In this document: in pieces, positions 52,401 through 59,325 of the stretch
Position numbering within the stretch: position 1 is the first letter of the stretch
Layout of the letters: every line of letters begins with the position of its first letter
Assembly (NCBI RefSeq): GCF_041435115.1
Contig: NZ_CP108046.1
Span: forward strand, 4,588,001 to 4,652,000
Direction of reading: 5' to 3'
DNA: 64,000 bases
Source of the DNA: Streptomyces sp. NBC_00289
GTDB lineage: Bacteria > Actinomycetota > Actinomycetes > Streptomycetales > Streptomycetaceae
The notes under the pieces: model-generated
Told to the model about the DNA's origin: nothing
The model's database searches: none
The model's input: only the letters and a program-made list of their open reading frames with translations
Program-made: the position numbers and the translations under genes

Positions 52401-52533
52401 TCACCACGGCGGCCGGGGCGGCGGTGGCGGACGCGGGCGCGAGCAGTGACACGGCGACGCCCCCGGTCAGGGCCAGTGCGGTGGCGGTGACGGCGCTCCC
52501 CGCGCGCGTCAGCCCATGGTGCCGTACAGGCAC
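49465..52533 (-). CDS. Large secreted FG-GAP/VCBS repeat protein
   Basis: 1022 aa. A Sec signal peptide at residues 1-39 ends near SATAA. The first 650 residues look like WD/Kelch-type beta-propeller repeats. A FlgD-like Ig segment near residue 745 (WDGRSQAGALVPNGAYTWTL) precedes at least three FG-GAP repeats of the form GDLNGDGRGDLLAQD near the C terminus. These Asp-rich loops bind calcium in relatives. Probably an exported adhesin or surface protein; the partner is unknown. A second FG-GAP gene lies 1.7 kb away. Confidence 0.82.
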   Translation of the reverse strand: MPVRHHGLTRAGSAVTATALALTGGVAVSLLAPASATAAPAAVVIPAPGAGVDREVKLLAGSYLGALYQEEGTGGYVWSRTGKVVTALDGVPAESIVPMYDYDNRVAYTTVGDDGRTTIVLLDLDDSTSRTMTLPAGYSKPQMSGGFVLVSAELEDGSHEYRIVRTTTSGSMYEVPVRLPAGASAEAEPEILARDNAEFVVRYQQDGRAAYGIVDGVDGSVQALQVTGPANSFRLTGAWVSWFTREGEDGIRLRARSSPGGTPGIRPVTTQSPDSEVTSFVVGNNLLWYEGSGGTLHKQSLDGEPAGTALADVEQIMQTGEAVTAVGRVTAGGTRAIHHLSQDGTGAVFVNTLHVVPPVRYYGTVGAVSLDRGTVRFLNTLRGTPTLHSQDVGTAMAPADGSALTATAPSPGTGPGRFADGGDEGLAQLTTDPATGKDVLTTADDPAGDIALPATGGRILDVSPQYVLYAGSGGTGGTGTQYVVDIAADEVVREQEAQAAALDHATLWTPSATAGTVVATSLRTGKVLRTVDAGPGCTPDDLRTNGTLLYWSCAGLHKAGIKKLDGTGQAYPAPVGEVLLGDGFYAYLNTATRSIQSVEIANDVTEPLGEITGVAVTEAFDNRGYTWSVDRRSNKVAYLGSSDNAVHVVSAHTYTWLASRLSVPDSTVPAAFAADGGAARWTGRWWLSKPAASWQLTLRSDTSGAVPRTWQGGPARSAVDVSWDGRSQAGALVPNGAYTWTLTAAPADGAAAMPPLSGSLRVTGAAAVRRDHAGLDGIGDLVTLNSAGSLTIHQGNGAGALAGKVSGSGWATSVTAVPFGDLNGDRCNEVLVRFAGGTLRAYRPACGKAVTPSTAYTSLGTGFQQYDVLTSPGDVTGDGRADLIARNSSTGATYLYRATSSGKLSARVKLYTDWSGYKKIVGAGDLNGDGRGDLLAQDRSNELWRYNGTGAGTFTSRVKVFDNWGSAYNAVVGAGDLTGDGRADLAARDTDGVLWRLGGNGRGSFGSRTKIATGWGGYQGVF

Positions 52534-52662
52534 GATTCCCCCCTGTATTCACGTTTTCCTGCTGCACACGTCCCCCCGGACATGTGTTCGCGATCCTACC
52601 CAGGGAGCCCCAACTACGCGCGTCACAGGTCGAGTTGGGTTTCACCGGCCCCGAAGAGTCGC

Positions 52663-53871
52663 TCAGGCCCGCAGCCCCTCCCCCAGCCTCCGCAGTCCCT
52701 CCCCGATCTCCTCGGGGGTCTGCGTCACGAAGCACAGCCGCAGCGTCGCGCGATCGGGCTCGCCGGCGTAGAAGGGTGCGCCGGGGACGTACGCCACCTC
52801 CTGCCGCACCACCCGCGGGAGCAGGGCTGTGGTGTCGTACGACTCGGGCAGCCGGGCCCAGAGGAACATGCCGCCCTCGGGACGGTCCCAGGTCGAGCCC
52901 TCGGGGAGCGCGTCGGCCAGCCCGGCGAGCATGGCGTCCCGCCGGTCCCGGTACACGGCCGCGACCCGGGCGACGTGCGCGTCCAGGTCCCGGTCCGCCA
53001 AGTACCGTGCCGCGGCGAGCTGGTTGACGGTCGGGGTGTGCAGGTCGGCGGCCTGCTTGGCGACCGTGCAGGCCCGGCGCAGTTCGCCGGGTGCCCGCAG
53101 CCAGCCGAGCCGCAGGCCCGGGGCCATGACCTTGGAGAAGGAGCCGAGCAGCACGACCCGGTCGCCGGCCTCCTCGTGGGCGGCGATCCACGGCACCCGC
53201 CCGCCCTCGAAACGGAGCTCGCCGTACGGGTCGTCCTCGATGATCCACAGACCGCGGCGGGCCGCGACGGCGGCGACGGCGGCCCGGCGCCCGGCGGGCA
53301 TGGTGCGGCCGGTCGGGTTCTGGAAGGTGGGGACGGTGTAGAAGAGCTTGGGCCGCTCGCGCACCACGAGCACCTCCAGCGCCTGCGGGTCGACGCCGTC
53401 GGCGTCCCCCGGCACGGGCAGGACGCGCGCTCCCGCGAGGCCGAAGGCCTGGAGGGCGGCCAGGTAGCACGGGCTCTCGACGAGGACCGTGTCCCCGGGC
53501 TCGAGCAGCGCGGTGGCCAGCAGGGACAGCGCCTGCTGCGAGCCGGTGGTGACGAGGATGTCGTCGGCGGTGGTGGGCAGTCCGCGTGCGGAGGCGCGCT
53601 CCGCCAGCGCGGTACGCAGGGCGGGCTCGCCCTCCGTGGTGGAGTACTGCAGCGCCCGTTCGGGCGCCTCGGCGAGGACCGCGGCGTACGCGGCCGCGAT
53701 CCCCTCGGCGTCGAACAGCTCCGGGGCCGGGAGCCCGCCCGCGAAGTTGATGACCTCGGGGCGGGCGGTGACGGCCAGGATGTCCCGTACGGGCGAGCCG
53801 CCGATCGACCGCGTCCGGGCGGCCAGGGGCGGCACGGGGGCGTGGACGGGCGCGGGCTCGGTGACGGTCAT
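52663..53871 (-). CDS. PLP-dependent class I/II aminotransferase
   Basis: 402 aa from the ATG giving MTVTEPAPVHAPVPPLAART; the longer upstream frame is not supported. The PLP Lys is in LLGSFSKVMAPGLRLGWL, with PTFQNPTGRTMP and IEDDPYGELRF as other conserved blocks. It resembles the LysN/2-aminoadipate aminotransferase and MocR-associated group, but no N-terminal HTH is attached. The amino donor cannot be read from sequence. Confidence 0.88.
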   Translation of the reverse strand: MTVTEPAPVHAPVPPLAARTRSIGGSPVRDILAVTARPEVINFAGGLPAPELFDAEGIAAAYAAVLAEAPERALQYSTTEGEPALRTALAERASARGLPTTADDILVTTGSQQALSLLATALLEPGDTVLVESPCYLAALQAFGLAGARVLPVPGDADGVDPQALEVLVVRERPKLFYTVPTFQNPTGRTMPAGRRAAVAAVAARRGLWIIEDDPYGELRFEGGRVPWIAAHEEAGDRVVLLGSFSKVMAPGLRLGWLRAPGELRRACTVAKQAADLHTPTVNQLAAARYLADRDLDAHVARVAAVYRDRRDAMLAGLADALPEGSTWDRPEGGMFLWARLPESYDTTALLPRVVRQEVAYVPGAPFYAGEPDRATLRLCFVTQTPEEIGEGLRRLGEGLRA

Positions 53872-54223
53872 GACCGGCTCCTTCGGCTGCGGGGACTCGC
53901 GTGCCCGCAGCCTAGGGAAGTACGTGCCACCTACAAGCAGGTTTCCGCGATGCGGACGGGCGGGGGGCGGGCGGCGGGCACGGGCAGCGGCTTCCCGGGT
54001 GTCCGTCCGCGCGGTCCCCGGAAGCGACCGGTCCGACCGATGCGCGCGGTCCGCCGGGTCCGACCCGGCAGGTCCGCTCGTACAACCCTGCGGCCGAGTC
54101 GCCGGTCTCTGGAGGCAAGGGGCGGACGTGACGGCCCGAGACCTGTGAGCGGCCACGGGCGCGTTCGGCGGGTGCGCGGTGTCACGGCCCCCGACCGTCT
54201 TCCCACCCAGCACAGGAGACCGT
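53872..54223. other. Intergenic region between aminotransferase and FG-GAP gene
   Basis: About 350 bp of high-GC sequence between divergent genes. I see no gene with a proper start or motif, no RNA gene and no strong hairpin. It must contain the promoters for both neighbours. Confidence 0.5.
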
Positions 54224-55672
54224 GTGACCGAGCGAGTGCGTCGTACCACTGTGGCCATCGCGGTCGCGATGACCGTCGCGGCAGTCGTCACGCCCACCGG
54301 GCCGTCAGGCACGGCTGCGGCGGCGAGCGGAGCCGCGGTGCTCCAGGACGACTTCGACGGGGACGGCTACCGCGACGTCGTGGCCGGCGCGCCGAGCAGG
54401 TCGGTCGACGGGAAGGTCGGTGCCGGTGCGGTCACGGTCTCGTACGGGGCGACGTCGTCGGCCCTGAAGACGGCACGCAGACAGACCCTCACCCAGAACT
54501 CGTCCGGTGTCCCGGGCTCCGCCGAGGTGTCCGACTGGTTCGGCGACTCCGTGACCAGCGCCGACCTCGACCGGGACGGCTACGCGGACCTGGTCGTCGG
54601 GTCGCCCGGGGAAAATGTGGGCTCCGCCCCGGACTCGGGCACCCTGACGGTGCTGTGGGGAGGCCCGCACGGCCTGTCCGGGGGCTCCACGATCAAGGGC
54701 ACGGAGGTGTCCGGGGAACTCGGCAGAGCCCTGACGACCGGCGACTTCGACGGGGACGGCAGCCAGGACGTCGCCACCGACACCACGATGTTCTACGGTC
54801 CGTTCACCCGTACCGGGGCCCCGGTACGGGAGGCGGCGCTGGATCTGGAGCCGTACGACGGCAGGGACGACGCCGGCTGGTCCGATGTCCGGCTCGCGTC
54901 GGGCGACACGGACGGGGACGGCATCAGCGACCTGGTGGCCGCCGCCACGTCCGGTCCCGGGGAGAACGAGGAGGAACCCGGACGCCGACTCCTCCAGTAC
55001 TTCGCGGGTACCAAGGACGGCCTGTCGACGGCCGTCACCCTCACCGACGGCGGCACCCCGTTGGACGGGGGCTCGGATGTCGCCCTGGGCGACCTGGACA
55101 ACGACGGGTACGACGAGGTCGTGGTCGGCGACGTGGCGAACTCGACGTCCTACGAGCGGGGCGGGGTGATCGTGGTCCTCAGCGGCTCCGCCGCCGGGCC
55201 GAGGACCACCGGACCGCGCACCGTCGACCAGGACACCCCGGGCGTTCCGGGCGCCGCCGAGGAGGGCGACGGCTTCGGCGACGCCGTCTCGGTGGGCGAC
55301 GTCGACCGCGACGGCTACGCCGATGTCGCGATCGGCGTCCCCGAGGAGCGCGTGGGTACGACGCCGCGGGCGGGCAGCGTGGTCGTCCTCAGGGGCGGTG
55401 CCCACGGGCTGACGTCGACCGGCGCACGCCTCTTCACGCAGAACACCTCCGGCGTGCCCGGCACGGTGGAGTCCGACGACCTGTTCGGCCGTGCCGTCGA
55501 TGTCGTGGACGCCACCGGCGACGGCAAGGCGGAACTGGTCATCGGCGGCCCCGGTGAGAACGGTGGTGGCGGCGGGGCCTGGGTGCTGCGCGGCGCCAGC
55601 GGTGGTACGACCGCCACCGGATCGTTCGCCTACGGCACCGGCACGCGGATCGGATCGGTCTTCGGCCGCTGA
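54224..55672 (+). CDS. Secreted integrin-like FG-GAP repeat protein
   Basis: 482 aa from a GTG with CAGGAG upstream. The signal peptide (residues 1-37) is followed by about seven FG-GAP repeats, each with the D-x-D-x-D-G-x2-D calcium loop, for example DFDGDGYRDVVAGAP, DLDRDGYADLVVGSP and DVDRDGYADVAIGVP. Together they should fold as a single beta-propeller like the integrin alpha head. It ends just after the last blade, with no anchor, so it is probably released or wall-associated. Confidence 0.88.
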   Translation: MTERVRRTTVAIAVAMTVAAVVTPTGPSGTAAAASGAAVLQDDFDGDGYRDVVAGAPSRSVDGKVGAGAVTVSYGATSSALKTARRQTLTQNSSGVPGSAEVSDWFGDSVTSADLDRDGYADLVVGSPGENVGSAPDSGTLTVLWGGPHGLSGGSTIKGTEVSGELGRALTTGDFDGDGSQDVATDTTMFYGPFTRTGAPVREAALDLEPYDGRDDAGWSDVRLASGDTDGDGISDLVAAATSGPGENEEEPGRRLLQYFAGTKDGLSTAVTLTDGGTPLDGGSDVALGDLDNDGYDEVVVGDVANSTSYERGGVIVVLSGSAAGPRTTGPRTVDQDTPGVPGAAEEGDGFGDAVSVGDVDRDGYADVAIGVPEERVGTTPRAGSVVVLRGGAHGLTSTGARLFTQNTSGVPGTVESDDLFGRAVDVVDATGDGKAELVIGGPGENGGGGGAWVLRGASGGTTATGSFAYGTGTRIGSVFGR

Positions 55673-55700
55673 GAGGTGAAGCGGCCTCCCGGACGGCCTC

Positions 55701-56603
55701 TCAGGCCTTTTTCCCCACCGCCGCGTACACGTTGATGTCCGCGTCCGTGACGTCGTTGATGTCCCGGTGGCGGACCTTCTCGATGTCGTCGAGGGTCGCC
55801 AGGTAGGCGGCCTCCGGCTGCTCGGGGACGGGGGCCGCGCCGTCGGGACGCCAGTGGTGCGCCGGGACGACACCGGGGGCGGCGAGTTCCAGCCCGCTGT
55901 CCGTGAAGAAGCGCTCGACCTCCGCCTTGGACCGCAGCACGAAGGTGAACCCACGCTCGGTGTACGTGCGCTGCACCGCGCGCACGTTCTCGGCGTTGAG
56001 GTCCTCCGTGAGATGACTGAGCACGATGCGGCTGCCGGCGGGCAGCACCTCGACGAGGTCGCGCACGATCGGGTACGCCTCCTCGTCCTCGACGAAGTGC
56101 AGGATCGCGACGAGGCACAGCGCGACCGGCCGGTCGAAGTCCAGCGTCTTCGCGGCCTGTTCGAGGATCTGCGCCGGGTTCTTGAAGTCGGCGTCGAGGT
56201 AGTCGGTACGGCCCTCGGGCCCGCTGGTGAGCAGGGCGCGCGCGTGGGCGAGGACGACGGGGTCGTTGTCGACGTACACGACCCGCGTGTCGGGGGCGAT
56301 CCGCTGGGCGATCTGGTGGACGTTGTCCGCGGTGGGCAGGCCGGTCCCGATGTCCAGGAACTGGTGGATGCCGTCCTCCCGCGCCAGGGTGGTGACGGCC
56401 CGGCGCAGGAAGTCGCGGTTGTGGCGTACGTCGAGGTAGCCGCGCGGGTTGGCGGCGAGCGCGGCGGCGGCCGCCGCCCGGTCCACGGGGTAGTTGTCCT
56501 TGCCGCCGAGGAAGACGTCGTAGACGCGGGCCGGGTGCGCCCTGGTGGTGTCGATCCTCCTGCTCAGCTCGGCGGGATCTTGGCTGAGGGCGTCACCGGA
56601 CAT
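55701..56603 (-). CDS. SAM-dependent methyltransferase, DUF574/SAV2177 family
   Basis: 300 aa from the ATG preceded by GGGAG. Conserved family start DTTRAHPARVYDVFLGGKDN, SAM-binding FLDIGTGLPTADNVHQIA, then VVYVDNDPVVLAHARALL. This family is greatly expanded in Streptomyces and mostly uncharacterised. A single-gene unit reading away from the small lipoprotein gene. Confidence 0.9.
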   Translation of the reverse strand: MSGDALSQDPAELSRRIDTTRAHPARVYDVFLGGKDNYPVDRAAAAAALAANPRGYLDVRHNRDFLRRAVTTLAREDGIHQFLDIGTGLPTADNVHQIAQRIAPDTRVVYVDNDPVVLAHARALLTSGPEGRTDYLDADFKNPAQILEQAAKTLDFDRPVALCLVAILHFVEDEEAYPIVRDLVEVLPAGSRIVLSHLTEDLNAENVRAVQRTYTERGFTFVLRSKAEVERFFTDSGLELAAPGVVPAHHWRPDGAAPVPEQPEAAYLATLDDIEKVRHRDINDVTDADINVYAAVGKKA

Positions 56604-56867
56604 GGGCGTCTCCCGATCAGGGCTCAACAGGGCCGGTCAACAACCTAACCTCCGGCGGGACTTGATGGTGCCCGGAGTCCACTCCACGGTCCGGCACCCT
56701 CGTCGCATCCCGCACCGGCCACCCGGGACAGACTGTTCTCGCAGGTCAGCGGATGTCCCGTCGGACGGGCGTCCCGGATTCGCCGGTGACTGTGGCGCGT
56801 GGGAGGGATCGCCGCGCAGGCTGAACTCCCGCACCGGACCCACCACTCAGGAGAGGGACGTACGACC

Positions 56868-57128
56868 ATGCCCGCGCAGCTGACCCGCAACCGCCGAAGG
56901 CTCCTCGTCGCGGGCGTCCTCGTGCTCACCGCGTTCGCACTGACGGGCTGCGAGGACGGAAAGGGCGTGCGGGACGAGGGACCGGCCGCGGCGGGACTGC
57001 GGCCCGCGGGACCGGCCGCGGCGGAACGACGCGAAGGCCGCCCGGACAAGGGTCCGAGCGGCCTCGAAGCTCTGGAGGGGACCACACCTCGTACACCCAC
57101 GGGGAGTACGCAGGAGGAAAGCGCGTGA
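56868..57128 (+). CDS. Small lipoprotein of unknown function
   Basis: 86 aa from the ATG giving MPAQLTRNRRRLLVAGVLVL. The lipobox is ALTGC with Cys at residue 28. The mature part is only about 58 residues, low in complexity and rich in Gly, Pro, Arg and Glu (GPAAAGLRPAGPAAAERREG), with no folded core visible. A GAGAGGGACG ribosome site supports the start. It ends beside an IS21 transposase relic, so it may be a truncated gene. Confidence 0.6.
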   Translation: MPAQLTRNRRRLLVAGVLVLTAFALTGCEDGKGVRDEGPAAAGLRPAGPAAAERREGRPDKGPSGLEALEGTTPRTPTGSTQEESA

Positions 57129-57259
57129 GCGGGGTGATTGTCCACGCCGGCGACGGAGCCGTCTTCTCCACCTCCTGATCAACCGTGACGAGGCCGTCTT
57201 CGACGCCGGCGACTGAAGGCCCGCGTCCGCAAGCGCAGCAGCAAGTACGGTGGCTCGAT

Positions 57260-57370
57260 GCCCGGGGCGACGTGCCGGCGCGCGACTGTCTTGGTGCGGT
57301 CGTGGACGATGCTCATCGGCACTCCGCCGAAGTGGGCGAACGCCTGCCGGTGGCAGCCAAAGAACGTCGT
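57260..57370 (-). pseudogene. IS21-family IstA transposase fragment
   Basis: The minus-strand reading TTFFGCHRQAFAHFGGVPMS continues with IVHDRTKTVARRHVAPG, a well-known internal block of IS21-type IstA. About 37 codons are recognisable, with a stop just upstream and no match beyond. No istB or IS ends were found, so this is a relic. Confidence 0.75.
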
Positions 57371-57421
57371 TAGGTCCTGGCTGGGGGGTCACCGACAAAC
57401 CCCCCTCCGAGCGTCACACGG

Positions 57422-57455
57422 GCGGGGCCGCAGCCACAACGGCCTGCGGCCCCGC
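57422..57455. terminator. Terminator of the HTTM operon
   Basis: A perfect 12-bp stem (GCGGGGCCGCAG / CTGCGGCCCCGC) with a 10-nt loop, 25 bp beyond the HTTM gene stop on the minus strand. Confidence 0.85.
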
Positions 57456-57480
57456 GATGCCGACCGGTCCTGCGTGGCCC

Positions 57481-58551
57481 TCAGCGGGTCGACGGTGTCA
57501 GCTGCGACGGCACGAGTGCCGGCTCTCCGCGCGGCGGATCCCCCGCCGTGCTCCAGGCGTCCGGCTGCCTGCTCGTGCGCCGCCACCATCGTCCCACTGA
57601 CCGGTAGAAGCGGTCCGGCAGGAAGACGGCATCCGCGATGATCATCGCGCCGGAGAAGAGCGGCAGCCCCATGAGGACGGCGATGCCCACGTGCATGCCC
57701 AGCAGCATGGTCAGGACCGGGTACTTGAGCCGTCCGAACAAGACGAACGGGAACGCGACCTGCAGCAGCACAGTCAGATAACAGGCGATGCTGATCATTA
57801 CGTCGTGCTGGTCCACCATGAGCGAGAGCTCGGGCCATGGGCGGAACAGGTCAAGGTTCAGGACGTAGTGGAGGGCGGTGCCGTTGCCCCAGGTGCCGCC
57901 CTGCGCCTTGTAGAGGCCCGTGGATCCGTAGAGGAAGCAGACCTGGGCCGCGATGACGAACATGCCGCAGTTGTGCAGCGCGAGCGTCAGGGTCCGGCGG
58001 GAGTCGCGGAGCCCGGCCGCAGCCCGAGCCGTCGACGGGCACGTGTTTTTGCCCGCGGAGGCTCGCAGACGGGTTCTGCGCGCGTCCAGCGACCAGCGTC
58101 GGCCGCAGGCGGTGAAGACCAGGTACATGGCCATCAGGAGGACGAGGTTGTCTCCGCCGTCGGTCATGAAGATGGCTCTGGCGTGGAACGAGGCCACCAC
58201 GACCGCGAACAGCACGGACACCGCTCTGGTCCGCCAGCCCAGCATGAACAGCGCAGACGTGACGAGAGCCAGCACATAGCACGTCTCGAAGTACGCTCGG
58301 CTGTCGGAGAGGGTGAGGATGCTGGCCCACCCCGTCTGATCGAACAGCTGCCTCGCCAGCTCGGGCGTCCACGGCGACCCGGGGCCCCAGATCTCGTCGC
58401 GGTGCGGAAACTCGCGCAACAGGAAGACGAGGTAAAGAAATCCGTAACCGATGCGCAGGACCGCCGCGGCATAGAGGGAGACCGGCCGCTCGGTCAGGAC
58501 GGTGAGCAACGCAATGATCCGATGCGGTGCGCGCGCCTGCTCAGTTTCCAT
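57481..58551 (-). CDS. HTTM-domain membrane protein
   Basis: 356 aa polytopic protein with at least seven helices. The HTTM (vitamin K carboxylase-like, SdpB-like) pattern is visible: AAVLRIGYGFLYLVFLLREF at the start, LALVTSALFMLGWRTRAVSV, then the cytoplasmic GDNLVLLMAMYLVFTACGRR, and later YGSTGLYKAQGGTWGNGTAL. Its start overlaps the DUF5819 gene by 11 bp. In Bacillus, SdpB of this kind acts with SdpA to mature the SdpC peptide toxin. A similar processing or export job for a product encoded nearby is inferred. Confidence 0.83.
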   Translation of the reverse strand: METEQARAPHRIIALLTVLTERPVSLYAAAVLRIGYGFLYLVFLLREFPHRDEIWGPGSPWTPELARQLFDQTGWASILTLSDSRAYFETCYVLALVTSALFMLGWRTRAVSVLFAVVVASFHARAIFMTDGGDNLVLLMAMYLVFTACGRRWSLDARRTRLRASAGKNTCPSTARAAAGLRDSRRTLTLALHNCGMFVIAAQVCFLYGSTGLYKAQGGTWGNGTALHYVLNLDLFRPWPELSLMVDQHDVMISIACYLTVLLQVAFPFVLFGRLKYPVLTMLLGMHVGIAVLMGLPLFSGAMIIADAVFLPDRFYRSVGRWWRRTSRQPDAWSTAGDPPRGEPALVPSQLTPSTR

Positions 58552-59239
58552 GGGACGTCACCTTCCACCAGGGCAGATACCGCGTTTCGGCAGACGTCGG
58601 TGTGGCGGCGGCCGTGCCCGCCGCGGCGGGCACGGCGATGGGCACCGTGATCACCCGCAGCTGGACCGACTCAAAGGCGCCGCCCCGGTGGCCGGAGATG
58701 CGTTCTGTGGCGATGTTGGTCAGGTACTGCTGGATCATCAGCGCCCGCTCCGAGTGAGGCTGATCGTCACCACCGTGGGTTTCCAGGTACGAACTCCAAG
58801 CCCGCCGCAGCGTGTTCTGTGCCGTATGGCTCGGGAACGCGTTGTGCTCCACCGCCGAGTTGTCGACGGCTGTCAGATCGAACCAGCCGCTCACGTGCAC
58901 CGTGCCGTCCGGGTCGGTGTGCATGGTCCTCGCCGAAATCTTCCGGTTGACCGACTCGGGATCCGGCGCGAAGAGCCGCCAGTTCTGCTCGAACAGCGGG
59001 AAGACCCACGCATTGACCTGGCGGCTGTACTGCCTGGAGAGGGGATTCGGCGGGGCCACGTGCAGAAACACGAGGAGAACATGGATCAGGGCCGTCGCGA
59101 GGCAAAGGATCACCGCAGCACTCGTTCCCGCTTTCAGGAGAACGGGCGAAGGCTTGGCAGGTGGGTGGTGGTGCGCAGGGGTTTTCCCACCCCGATCTTT
59201 CTGTTCTGTCGGCTCAACTCTGGTCCTGGCTTCTCTCAT
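58541..59239 (-). CDS. DUF5819 (SdpA-like) membrane-anchored protein
   Basis: 232 aa. A charged N-terminal tail of about 30 residues is followed by one helix (AVILCLATALIHVLLVFLHV), then an outside domain with NPLSRQYSRQVNAWVFPLFE, QNWRLFAPDPESVN and an alternating beta pattern. The layout of helix, then PLF-QNW-LFAPDP, matches DUF5819 and resembles SdpA. It overlaps the HTTM gene by 11 bp, so the two are a unit. The secreted DUF3494 gene is 86 bp upstream on the same strand. Confidence 0.8.
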   Translation of the reverse strand: MREARTRVEPTEQKDRGGKTPAHHHPPAKPSPVLLKAGTSAAVILCLATALIHVLLVFLHVAPPNPLSRQYSRQVNAWVFPLFEQNWRLFAPDPESVNRKISARTMHTDPDGTVHVSGWFDLTAVDNSAVEHNAFPSHTAQNTLRRAWSSYLETHGGDDQPHSERALMIQQYLTNIATERISGHRGGAFESVQLRVITVPIAVPAAAGTAAATPTSAETRYLPWWKVTSHGN

Positions 59240-59325
59240 CGCTTCTCCTGAGAATTCGCCAACGGCGCGCGACGGAATCGAAAAGGATCCGCCGCGCGCC
59301 GCTCGTTCTGCTCGCTCAAATCGGG

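Larger units (their letters stand above)
57129..57480. other. Degenerate region with transposase relic
   Basis: About 350 bp with no intact gene. It contains the IS21 istA relic and the terminator of the HTTM gene. Short frames on both strands are otherwise featureless. It marks the left edge of the accessory segment. Confidence 0.6.

Noticed and set aside
50072..53470. 1132-codon open frame on the minus strand
   Set aside because: It is an out-of-frame shadow of the secreted FG-GAP protein and the aminotransferase; the translation is Arg/Gly/Pro-rich without motifs.
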